Part shown: positions 23,230 to 33,447 of the stretch, piece by piece
Numbering within the stretch: the first letter of the stretch is position 1
Layout: the number at the start of each line of letters is the position of its first letter
DNA from: Podocnemis expansa
Taxonomy: Eukaryota > Chordata > Testudines > Podocnemididae
Assembly (NCBI GenBank): GCA_007922195.1
Contig: ML681992.1
Span: 38,487,350-38,551,349, forward strand
Direction of reading: 5' to 3'
Length of the DNA stretch: 64,000 bases
Position numbers and translations under genes: made by a program
The notes under the pieces: model-generated
The model's input: only the letters and a program-made list of their open reading frames with translations
What the model was told of the DNA's origin: nothing
Database searches by the model: none

Positions 23230-23442
23230 GTCTAACCTATTCTTAAAAATCTCCAGTGATGGAGATTCAACAACCTCCCAGAGTCATTTGTTCTGGTGCC
23301 TAAGTGTCCTTACAGCTAGGAAGTTTATCCTAATATCTAATCTAAACCTCCCTTGCTGCAGATTAAGCCCATTATTGCATGTCCTGTGCTCAAGAGAAAA
23401 ATTAAGGGAAAGAATTTATCATCTTCCTCTTTATTGTAGCCT

Positions 23443-25080
23443 GAGATTTTTGCCATCTCTTAGTATCACAGAAAATCTTGATTGAATAAAGACACATATG
23501 AGTAGGAACACAGTGTAAGGCAAGCTAGTAGAAACTTTGGGTTAAAATAAAGTTAGAAATAGGATAATATGTAATAACTAATGGTAAAGAATCCATAAAT
23601 TATCATTTGTAAATGTTTAAAACAAAACTGGTATTCAAAAGGCATTCAGCAAGTGAAATCTGATCTTCATACATATGGATCAGAGGGGAACAGAACCAAG
23701 AGATCTCTTTAAGGAAAAACTAGGTCAAGATGGAGAAAGATTTTAAACTTTTGAATTTACTCATTCCCCCCTCCCATCCAGTATTCTGAGGTCTCCACCC
23801 ACTGTCAAAAGGACTCTTCAAACTTATTGATTTTGATCATGCACTGGGCAGGTGATAGGTGAAATCATCCTTTTTCAATTCGGTGAAGATGGAATCATAT
23901 CTTTTGTGAGTGGTCAAGAAGAGATGAAAGGGGATGAGAGTGTATAAAAGATGCTGCACAGCAGCAGCGCTTCGGAGATCTCTCCCACTCCTTACTGGGT
24001 TCCACTGGCCTCTGGCTATGTTCCCACTGCACTAAGGAGTTTCACTCACACTCATCCCTACAGAAAGTAACAACGTCTCTCGTGGAACTGTATGAGCTAA
24101 GTTGCAGGACTTAGTCTCAGAAGGGCACTCTCCAGACTTGGTCTCTGAGCGGTGACTCAGGACTTGGTCTCTGAGCTGGGTCTTCGGACTTAGTCTCAGA
24201 AGGGTGAATCCAAACATTCATACTTGCACACACTCCAGACAGGCAGATAACTCAGTCCTGCGTTAAGTCTGTGAGCAACGAACAGCATTGAAGGCTCAAG
24301 GCTTTGGAGCTCCAGTACAACAGGGGTCTCACAGAAGCTGCACCTGCAAGCCTTCGAGAACTTTCCAAGCCGCCATAGTTCCAGTCACCACAGAGACCAC
24401 AGCAGAACTGAGGAGAGCAGCCTGAGAGGGAAGAGCTTCAACCACCACTCACTACAGAGGGTTATTTTCTTCTAAATCTGAGGTAAGAAAAGGGTCCCAA
24501 AGAGGGGAGGACAGTGATAAAAGCTTTAAGACCAACAGATTGTTTTATTGCTGACAGGGAGCCCAATCCTTACAAAGTAATTTTATGATAATAAGTAAAC
24601 TGCCAGGGAGAGTGTAAAACAAGGAACCCAGACTAGGTTTTAAAGGAGTAATACTAAGATATGAGATCTCTCCATTCTACAAGCGACTGATCCCCACTTG
24701 TTGAATGTTTCTTTTGTAAATATAAGTGTTGTTTTGTGTTTTACTTATATAGAATAGTTTTAATGTGCTATGTCACTGTTAAGCTATATGTGAAATGAGT
24801 AAGAATTCTTTGTCTATCCTCAGAATAGGTATTGTAATAAACCTTATGTTTGTTTCTGAAAAACCTTTCGCTCTAAGTCTTTTGTTGCTTCTGGTCTGTG
24901 CTTGATTGGCGGGCTGTAGCCGTATTCTCCACTCGGGACATTTATCGAGGGTTTAGTTCGGGGGATATTTGTCCATTTAGGCGAGGAATGGTCCCTCCCT
25001 CGTTGCCCCCGAGGGTTTGAAATTAAGACTCAGGCTGCTGGACGGTCTGGAAATTTGGGAACTGATTTTCTGGGGTAACA
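23443..25080 (+). mobile_element. probable solo LTR inserted in CR1
   Basis: A 1.6-kb block interrupts CR1. It has a TATA-like gtgtataaaag at 23938, a polyadenylation signal aataaa at 24836 followed by a T/G-rich stretch, and a GC-rich U5-like end closing with ggtaaca. A TG start may be at about 23509. The CR1 flanks ttattgtagcct and ttataagaacct resemble each other. No gag or pol is present. The orientation is inferred from the TATA and poly(A) order. Confidence 0.5.
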
Positions 25081-25560
25081 TTATAAGAACCTTTTCCATA
25101 CTTGAAGACTATCATGTTCCCCTCTGTCTTCTCTTCTCTTAAGTCTAAACAAACACAATGTTGTCACTCTTTCCTTGCAAGTCATGATTTTTAGATCTTT
25201 AATCATTTTTGTTGTTCTCCTCTGAACTTTCTGCAGTTTGTCCACATGTTTCCCAAAGTGTGATGTACAGAACTGGCACAGTACTTCAGCTGAAGCACAG
25301 CAGAACTGAGTTGAGTGGAAGAACTACTTCTTTTATTATACTTATAATGCCCCTGCTAATATATCCTAGAATCAGGTTCCCTCTTCTGCAACTATATTAC
25401 ATTGCTGACTCACATTTAGTTTGTGATCCACTGTAAGTCACCTTTTCTGCAGTATTCCTTCCTAGTTAGTCATTTTCCATTTTGCACTTGTGCAATTAAT
25501 TGTTCCTTTCTCAGTGTAGTACTTTGCATTTATAAACAACCCTATTTTATCATCTGAGAA

Positions 25561-26272
25561 GTCATAATGATAGGAATATTATAATAGTTAGCACTTACAG
25601 AGTTTGTGTTACCATACTTCAAAGAACCTTTGCAGGTGAAGAAGTAATTAAAGGTACATTTTACAAAGAGGATAAATGAAGGCTGACATTCTTAGTCACT
25701 GACAGAGTTGAGACTATTATCAATTTCTTTTGACTCCCAATTCCATGTTCCATGGATCAAATTAAACCACATAAACAAAGATTTTGTTCAAAAAGCAGCA
25801 GAGTTCATCTTGCATTTTCAATCTTAACTACTGTATTGTAACCTTTCAATGCTTAATTTGCAACCTTAACATTACATTACATTATTGGGGGAGTATGTTT
25901 ACTGATGAGCTAATTTAATGAAATCCAACTTGACAAGATTAAGAATATTGCAATAAGCTACCAATAACAAGGAAAAGGTAGTGTCACCTATCTAGAAAAT
26001 AAAGCCTATCCTAAAGGAGAAGCTCAGTTTTAGTCCCAGCCCACCAAGACATACAGTAGAGTCTGATACAATCATAATAGACTTTAAAAAACAAATAAAT
26101 AAATAAAAATAATTAGATAGAACAACTGGGCTCCCTTTGAAGACAACAGAATTATAGTCAATGATTATTCTTAAACCAGGTTTGGAGGCTAAATCCCTTA
26201 GTTGTGAAGTAAACTGAGATTCAACACTGACTGTAGAAGTATTTTCGAAGTAATTTAGTATTAAGATATTAC
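25561..26272. other. intronic stretch, nothing assigned
   Basis: AT-rich intron between the CR1 remnant and the donor of the DYNC2H1 exon at 26273-26404. Nothing further is recognised. Confidence 0.35.
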
Positions 26273-26404
26273 CTGTTGAAATAGAGAAATATTCTTTGCA
26301 ATAATGGGTGGAAAATTTTGTTCACATGTAGAGCTCTGAGAGAAAGAATGCCACAGATCGGCATCTTCAAAGCGGAGTGTTTGATATAGTGCTGGAAGAG
26401 CGAT
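26273..26404 (-). CDS. DYNC2H1: DYNC2H1 exon (LYQTLRFEDADLW segment)
   Basis: This 132-nt, phase 0-0 exon encodes 44 residues starting IALPALYQTLRFEDADLW and ending NISLFQQ. The acceptor ends tttgtag and the donor is CAG|GTAATA. It joins in frame to the exon at 20603-20675 (FQQ then VLVVQAV), the order expected for dynein-2 heavy chain. The intron on its 5' side is the shortest in the window, 983 bp. Confidence 0.93.
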
Positions 26405-27387
26405 CTACAAAGCAAATCAATATTTAACAGTAAAAAAAAATAGCATTGACTAATAGCTAGCCTGACATATTCACTGTATTATTTTTATTTCCTCTTTTAT
26501 AATATTTTTGGTTCCTTTCATTTTCTCCACTGCACCTCAGTTCTTTCTATCATTCAATGCACCTACTGTTCTCTGTCTCAGTTATTCCCATATTTTTATT
26601 TTCCTTGGCTCCTCCTTTTCTCTCCTGAAAGGAGGAAATGAAAAATAACCACTACTGAAGCATCACAGTTCTAGTGCTCTGAAGCTAGTTAATTTCTCTA
26701 TCTGGCCCATGAACACTTAGCCCTTCCCTTCTTGCTGGTGAGCTTTACACAGCAGGAGAGTTGCCCTACAGCTGTACTTCAGAGATTGATACTTTTGTTT
26801 CATTCCTTTCAGCAGATGAATGTAGACTACGGGAATAAAACAAGAAAATGTCGGGACTTCAAATTACCACGAAGCTACCCAATTTGACCAATTGAGCCTC
26901 AAACAGGTCTGTAGGGATATGCATAGAAATTTGATCTAGCTACCCAATTTATGCACTTAATAATGTAGATACTAACTTTTAGGCTGCTTATGGACTTGCA
27001 AAAATGACAAAAATGCTTAACAGTTTTTCTACTTCCCATAATGGCTATTCTTTTAATCTAAATGAAATGAAAATGCAATACTTTGAGTAGTCTTGCACAT
27101 TAACAACTACACATAAAAATTCATTATTGTGTAGGAAATAGATGAGAAATACTGCAAAGTGAAAAAGTTCAGGTAATAAGGTATTAAATGAAAAATAACT
27201 TTCAAAAGGGTATATAATAAACTGCTTTTTGTAAAAGGTAATCAATAGTTCTCAACTAATTATGAATACATATTTTAAAATAACTAATACTGCAATGATG
27301 TTGGAAAATGTTTATTTTATTTTCAAATCCATATTAATTTTTGTAAATAAATCAAAACTATTTCAAATTTCATCACACAGACAATAC
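26405..27387. other. shortest DYNC2H1 intron in the window (983 bp)
   Basis: This intron has no recognisable transposon. It is AT-rich with a pyrimidine-rich part at about 26480-26620. Confidence 0.5.
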
Positions 27388-27465
27388 CTTAAGAGATGCT
27401 ACTGCCCATGTTCGTTCTTGTTCTATCCAAGAGGGAATTTGGTCACGGACACTTCTTTGTGAATC
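27388..27465 (-). CDS. DYNC2H1: DYNC2H1 exon (PSWIEQERTWAVASLK segment)
   Basis: This 78-nt, phase 0-0 exon encodes 26 residues from DSQRSVRDQ to PSWIEQERTWAVASLK. The acceptor is a T-rich tract ending tgtaag and the donor is AAG|GTATTG. It is too short to stand out as an ORF; it was recognised because its product continues directly into the next exon (ASLK, then IALPALYQ), matching the order in dynein-2 heavy chain. Confidence 0.92.
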
Positions 27466-28459
27466 CTTACAAAACAAAGTATGTCATATATTTGTATACA
27501 ATATACATGTTTATAAAATTCAAACTTACAAGTTATTTAATAATTAACATTTCAAATGAAAACAGATACAAAAAGATTGACAATTTCTTTTACAGAAATA
27601 TGTTGTTTTATTGATAAGTATATAAATGACATAGCAATGTTTATTATTGCTATTTTATAAAGTTGTTATATTTTGCTCATAGAAGAGGCACTACAGACTT
27701 GACTGTTAGGTTAGTACTAACCCTTTCACCTTCACAGCAGATAATTACTTCTAAAATACTGAAATATAGATCCTTATTAATACACTTAAATAAACTTTAC
27801 AGGAATATTCTTTTGCTTTATTGAACCATATTATTGATACACATGGACTCTTAGGAGGCCAATGTAGACATCCTGGATTTACTTATTTATTAGGACAGAC
27901 TGGAGGAGAGGTCATACCAAGAAAGGAAACAACCAGACTAAAAACGTTGCAGTCTGTATTCTTTCTCTGACTTCTGATGCATGCAAAGCAGCAAGAAAAA
28001 AAAAAAACATGGAAGAAGAAATGAGTAAGTTACTCATGTTCTGCAATAGACATATTTCTTCGAGATGTATGTCCCCATGCTGCTCCACTTCAGGTGTTGG
28101 CTGACCCCCGTGCCTTCATTTGGAGATTTGCTCAGCAGAACTTCTGCGTACCACATGCACACCGTGAGCCACTTGGAGCGGCATTGGAACCCTTTTTTGG
28201 TGTGCACACGGCCGCAGTCCCTCAGCAGAAGGGTGGAAGGAGTAAAGCAGAGGATATACATCTCAAAGAAGTTCAGCTACTGCAATACGTGAGTAACCTA
28301 CTCATTCTTCCTGGAATAATGTGCCCACGGTGCTCCACTTCAGGTGACTATGAAGCAGTTCCCTTATGTGGAGGAACAGCTTTGGATGTACTGGATTCTG
28401 CTATTTTCAGAACAGACACACTGACTGCAATGTCTGATCTGGACGCTTCCTCTATAGCA

Positions 28460-28598
28460 CTCCCCTGCATTTATTTTCATCCCATTCTGTAAGCTCCCCT
28501 TCTTCAAAGCATCTGACAAAGTGGGATTTTCTCCCACAAAAGCTCATGCGATAAATAAATCTGCTAGTCTTTAACTGCCACAACACTCCTTGCTTTTT
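28460..28598 (+). mobile_element. 139-bp retroposon with 14-bp TSD, hammerhead-like core
   Basis: The insert is bounded by identical 14-bp copies of cttcctctatagca (28446-28459 and 28599-28612), as expected from target-primed retrotransposition. It starts ctcccctgcatttattttc and ends tccttgcttttt. At 28513-28552 it carries CTGACAA, a stem gtggga/tcccac, CAAAAGCTCATGCGAT, a decayed hammerhead ribozyme layout. A related inverted copy lies at 62060-62205. Confidence 0.75.
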
Positions 28599-28612
28599 CT
28601 TCCTCTATAGCA

Positions 28613-29500
28613 TAGTGTTTGATGAAGTTATCAGTTGATGCCCATATGGCAGCTTTGCATATGTCTAAAACAGGAACATTCTGTAGGAAGCTTATTGATG
28701 TGGCAATCAATCTTATTGAATGTGTTCTTATGTTATTGGGAGTCATCACCCCAACTTTGGAAAAGCACAATCTTAAGCAAGAGGAAATCTATTTTGACAG
28801 TCTTTGCTGGGAAACTGCAGTACCTTTAGAGCATTCAGTGATGGAAAAGAATAGTGTAGGAGACTTACTGAAAGTTTTTATTCTTTTGAAATAGAAGGCA
28901 ATGGCTCTTCTAACATCCAAATGCATGGAGTGTTGCCTCACAATTATTGGAATGCGGCTTGGGATAGAAAGTCGGTAGGTGGATAGTTTGGTATGGAATA
29001 TAGAGGAGATTATAGGCAGGAATTTAGGGTGTGGTCATATGGACACCTTGTCTTTATAAAAGACTGTGTAACGTGGGTAGGCCAGCAAGGCTGATAATTC
29101 ACTCACCTATCTGGCAGGTGTAATGACTATTAAAAGCAACACTTTCATCATACGTGTAATAATGAACATGTTGCGAGTGGTTTGAAAGGTGCTTTTGTAA
29201 TAGTTTTTAACACTAGGGCAAGGTCCCATGGTTCAGCCAGGGGTTTTATTTTGGGGTAGATACTTTTGATCCCTGTCATAAAACGTTTCATTGTCAGACG
29301 TGATAAGACAGTTATGTCACCTATTGACTTATGGAATGTGGAGATGGAGGCAAGTTGTACTCTCAGTGTTGTTTGATGATTTTGATTCTATCAATATCAG
29401 GACATTGTCTAGGAGAACTTGAATTTCGGAAGAGGCTGGATCAATGCTTTGCTGCTGACACCATAATGCGAACCAGTGCCATTTTTGCAGGTAAGTTTTC
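28613..29500 (-). pseudogene. DIRS copy B tyrosine recombinase remnant
   Basis: On the minus strand the C-terminal box reads IRLIATSISFLQNVPVLDIC then KAAIWASTDNFIKHYAIEEE at about 28715-28605, giving the arginine and the terminal tyrosine; the histidine two residues upstream of the ARG box is also readable (HSIR). The arginine-I region is decayed near 29100. A 139-bp retroposon lies just downstream of the tyrosine. Confidence 0.7.
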
Positions 29501-29559
29501 CTAGTTGCAGGTTTTCTTCTGTTTAGGAGAACGTTCTTTACTGGCTGTGAGCACTGTAA

Positions 29560-30335
29560 TTCTGTGCCTCAGAATCAGTTAAGAACCATGCTGTTAAATG
29601 TAGTCTCTGTAGCTGGGGTTGTAATGTTCTGCCTCTGCTCTGTGATAGGAGGTTCCCTATCAGGGGAAGGGTGATTGGTGAGCAGGAGGACAGATAGGTG
29701 AGGTAAATGAACACATGCTTGTCTCAGCCACGGTGGGGTGATAATCATTAATTGGCTCTGTCTTGTTGTATCTTTTGGATCATTTGGGGGATCATGGAAA
29801 TTGGTGGGAAGGCATACAAGAATCCTGTGTTCCAGTTCATTAGAGCCTTCTCCTTTTCCTGCTCTGGAACAAAATATACAAATTTTTTTGCTCATAGGTG
29901 TTAGGAAGAGGTCTATTCTGGGATACCCCCAACAACAGTATAATTGTTGGAGTATTCCATTCTGAATCTCCCACTCGTCATTGTCTCCAAACCTCCTGCT
30001 GAGGGCACTGGCAGTGATGAGAACCGGGCAGATAAGTAGCAGACAAGTGAATGTTGTTCATGATGCACTGTGCCCAAAGGCACATTACTTCTGTGCACAG
30101 GGATTGAGATCTTGCTCCCCCTTGGCTATTTATATAAAACATGCATGCTATGTTGTCAGTCATGACCTTCACTGACTTTCCTTTTATGTTTGGCAGAAAA
30201 TGACAGCATCCATTTTATACTGCATGCAGTTCTAGTAGGTTGATGTGTAGATTTCTCTTGTGTATTGACCATTTTTGCTGTATCCTGAGGTTTTGTAAGC
30301 ATGCACCCAATCTGATTAGAATTATCAGATCTTCT
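29560..30335 (-). pseudogene. DIRS copy B RNase H and tail domain (RT missing)
   Basis: RNase H motifs are HKRNLHINLLELHAV (30260-30215) and VMTDNIACMFYINSQGGARS (30166-30107), with IHLSATYLPGSHH following. A tail region continues to about 29560 in shifted frames. No RT motif (LDLKDAYFH, YLDD) is found anywhere in copy B. RT and the connection segment should lie between gag and RNase H but are absent. Confidence 0.75.
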
Positions 30336-30339
30336 GTCT

Positions 30340-33080
30340 TGGTGGAAAGGTGGATACCTAGAGTTGCACAGTTAGTATCTAAACTGTTTCTGCCAACTAT
30401 AGGTGTACAGATCCCGAGAGGGCAGTGAGATGTTCTGGAATCTTTCATGGTGTACATCACCTTATCTGCTTTGTCTGCAAAGAGTTTATCTTTGCTGAAA
30501 GGCAAGTCCTTAAAAGTCGCTTCAAGTTGTCTAGGTAAGGCAGCTGAATAGAGCCAGGATGAACTTCTCATTACTATGGCCGTGGCAATGGAACAAGCTG
30601 CCATATCAACTATGTCTAAGGAAGCCTGGAGGGCTGCCCTAGCAACTAATTGCCCCTCTTTTATTAGGAAATTGAACTGTTGCTTCTCATCTGGAATATC
30701 GTTAGCAAATTCTGAGAGCTTGACGTACCTGTCATGATCATAGTTTGACAGCATTGCTATGAAATTTGCCACTCTTAGTTGCAAGGGGGCTGATGTGCAA
30801 ACTTTTCTCGTCACCAGATCTAGCCTTTTATCTTCTTTATCATGTGGCGTTGATTTATTATACTGGAATCTTTGCAGGTGTTTGCCAGATATGATTGGTG
30901 GGTTCTATTATAGCCTCACCCGTAAGGAGAGCCATTTTGGTTGACGTTGATGTTTGCAGTATTCTCAATTTATATTGATAAGTTGGTACTTCGTGTAGTG
31001 AAATGTCCATACTGTATGCTACCCTTTAAAGAGATCTTGGAACTGTTTTATATCATCAACTGTTGTTCGTAGTGGTTTTACTATTTTGGCATCAAGCAAT
31101 GAAAAAGAGTTGTGCGCTGATGGAGTTGTAGTCTGCTTCAATGGCTCAAAACATGAAAGATCTATGTTAAGTGGTTGATGTCTCCATGTATGGCAGGGGT
31201 CTGCAACCCAGAACAACACAAGAGCCATTCCCCCCATCACCACCACAACCACATGAGCCTGAGCCAGCCAAGCTGTCGCTCCACAGCCCCTAGTGCTGGC
31301 AGGGCGTGTGCGGGCTGTGTGTGCTCCCCTCCGTCTCTCCCTCCACTGGCAGGGCAGAGCAGTGCTGCTCCGCATACCCCCAGCTAGCTGTCCCTCCCAA
31401 TAGCAGCTAGGGGAGAGCTGCAGCTTGTGGAGGCAGGGCCCTGGAATGGCCCCTCCGCGAAGTTAAGGACACTTCGACATGGCCACTCCAGGCCTGAATG
31501 GGCCCAATCTAGGGCCTGTGGGCAAAGCAGTGTCTGTTCAGGTCTGGAGTGACCAGGGCCAAAGCGGCCTAAACACTGCAGAGTGGTCCATTGCAGGGCC
31601 CCACCTCCGCAAGCTGCAGCTCTCCCCCTGGTGTTCCTGGGGGGGATGGCCAGTTGGGGGTAGACAGGGCAGTTCTGCTCTGCCCCACCAGTGGAGGGAG
31701 GGACAGAGGGAGTGCATGCAGTCTGCACACCCCCTGCTAGCACTAGGGGCCATGGTGCGGCTGCTGGGCTGCTGCTGGCTCACGCGGTTCTGGGGGGAGG
31801 GGGGAGGCGACCCCAACTCCCTGAAAGTGGGGGTCTGAACCAGCTGGGAGCCACCTTATTCGGCCCCAATGCTGGGACCAGTTGGGAGTCTCTGGAGCAC
31901 ACCTGGCTCCCTGGAGGACATTGCCAGGGAGCCAGAAGGAGACACTCAGAGAGCCACAGGTGGCTCACTAAGCCTGAGCTGCCAATCGCTGATGTATGGT
32001 ATTTAGACAAGGATTTTTGATTATAAGCCTGAGAGATTAATCGTCTATTATACAGTGGGGAGAATTGAGATTCCGTGCAGGTGTGATATGCTAGGGGACT
32101 ATACCATGGCGGCAGTGACCATTGATACACAGGGCCTGGATAAATTCTGTGGTCCTGCATATATATCCAAGGGGAAGATTATTGATGCGTGAAATTAGTC
32201 CCCTCAGCCTTGAAGTCATGCTTTGAAGAGAAGGAGGCATAAGATGATAGCTCTGCAGGACTCAAGTGTTCTAAGGAAGTGTTAAATTCACATAAAGGTG
32301 AATGGGGGGGAAGGAGATAGGCTTTCTGCCTGTGAGTCCTGATGTTTTCTTTTTTCCATTTGTTTTTGCGGCAATGATGGTGCTGCAGTTAGCACTGGTG
32401 CAGATCAATCAGTATTTACAGTTGCAGCTGTTGGCCTGTCCATATGTGCCGGGATTTGCAACTGCACCATAGGTGGTGCCAAGCGAGATGCTACTGTTAT
32501 TGGTGCTGTAGTTGGTGCTGGTGTTAGCATCAGTGCCATTTGCCCTGGCGGTGCCACTGTCATTGGCAACGGTGCCGAGACTGTTGTTAAAACCAGAGAC
32601 CAAGTCTGTACAACAATAGTATTCGTTATTGCCATTGGTGCGCAATCTATGACACCGATCAGGAGCTACTTATTTTTCTCTCTGCTCTCTTGATGAACTT
32701 CGAGAGTCATGACAACAGTACCTAAAGAGCCTTGAGCCTATTTCATACTAGCTTCTTTATCTGTTTTTTTTTTTTTTTTTTTTTGTCTCTTGCTATGGCC
32801 CAAAGGAGGGTGAAACAGAGTGCCTTTTACAGGACTTGTCAGAAGGAGCCCTGTTAGCACCTGGGATTGAAGTGGGTCAGAGGGATCATTCCATTAAAAT
32901 CATTTTGAGATCCATCTCTCTGTCACATCTTGCTCTTGCTTTTAAGTTTCTGCAGTGTAGGCATTTTTGAGGGATATGTCCCTCTCCTAGGCAGCGGATG
33001 CATTCAGATTGGCCATCTGAAGCTGGCATTTTGTCCCTGTAGGACATGCAGCACTTAAAGCCTGGAAAGGCAGGCATAGT
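30340..33080 (-). pseudogene. DIRS copy B gag-like ORF, interrupted
   Basis: The zinc-binding module is well kept at 33062-32930 (FKCCMSYRDKMPASDGQSEC, then CIRCLGEGHIPQKCLHC), although two ligand positions have changed (C to Y, H to Q). The C-terminal half is open at 30814-30340: VCTSAPLQLRVANFIAMLSN, SSWLYSAALPRQLEATFKDL and MYTMKDSRT. The middle is cut by the hAT element at 31194-31991 and by frameshifts. The 3' end runs without a stop into RNase H sequence, see the deletion finding. Confidence 0.75.
31194..31991. mobile_element. foldback hAT MITE with perfect 8-bp TSD
   Basis: The 798-bp element starts CAGGGGTCTGCAAC and ends GCCAATCGCTG and is flanked by identical 8-bp copies of atgtatgg (31186-31193 and 31992-31999). 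Its GC-rich interior folds back on itself: arms near 31285-31480 and 31560-31760 are imperfect reverse complements (for example tagtgctggcagggcgtg against ccccctgctagcacta). Open frames on both strands here (up to 126 codons) are a product of the palindromic GC-rich sequence. It is inserted in the gag region of DIRS copy B. Confidence 0.8.
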
Positions 33081-33447
33081 GCCAGCCGCTGAGGAAAAGA
33101 TTTTTTTTTTTTTGAAAAGGTTAAAAAAAGGAAAAAAAATGTGGTAAACTGTAGTAAAACTGACTAATTATAACATAGGAAACAATTCTAACTCTAAACT
33201 AACCGCAGTTTCACATCAGGCTGCAAGAGCTGCTGCAGACTCTGTCTTGGACAGCAGGCGATTGAGAAGGAAATGAGGGATTGCCGCCATGCCCATGCTG
33301 AAAAAGGGCACCAACACCACTCCAAGCAGCTCACAGCATGCACGGCACACAGGGGCTCTGCTTCACAAATCTCCAATTAAGGACACAGGGGCATGCCAAC
33401 ATCTGAAGTGGAGCACCATGGGGACATTACTGAAAGAATAAGTACTA

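Larger units (their letters stand above)
22480..25560 (-). mobile_element. CR1 LINE 3' region with three nested insertions
   Basis: The CR1 antisense signature is read at 22958-23065 (ggactggaagcaacctcaat), 23230-23442 (aatctccagtgatggagatt, aacctcccttgctgcagatt) and 25081-25560 (cccctctgtcttctcttctc, gcagtattccttcctag). The element therefore lies on the minus strand, with its 3' end at low coordinates. It is cut by MITEs at 22489-22955 and 23066-23229 and by an LTR-like block at 23443-25080. It is a decayed copy with no usable RT frame. Confidence 0.75.
28025..33447 (-). mobile_element. DIRS-type retrotransposon, copy B, internally deleted
   Basis: The element occupies 5.4 kb of the 9.3-kb intron between exons 36733-36783 and 27388-27465, on the host-sense strand. 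Left terminus: gttactcatgttctgcaata with a cttcgagatgtatgtccc core. Internal complementary region: about 28245-28350. Right terminus: 33396-33447, acatctgaagtggagcacc. An internal deletion has removed the reverse transcriptase, and two foreign insertions (28460-28598 and 31194-31991) enlarge it. Confidence 0.87.

Noticed and set aside
31384..32160. Overlapping ORFs of 92-126 codons on both strands
   Set aside because: They lie in the palindromic GC-rich hAT MITE and its flank; no motif is present.
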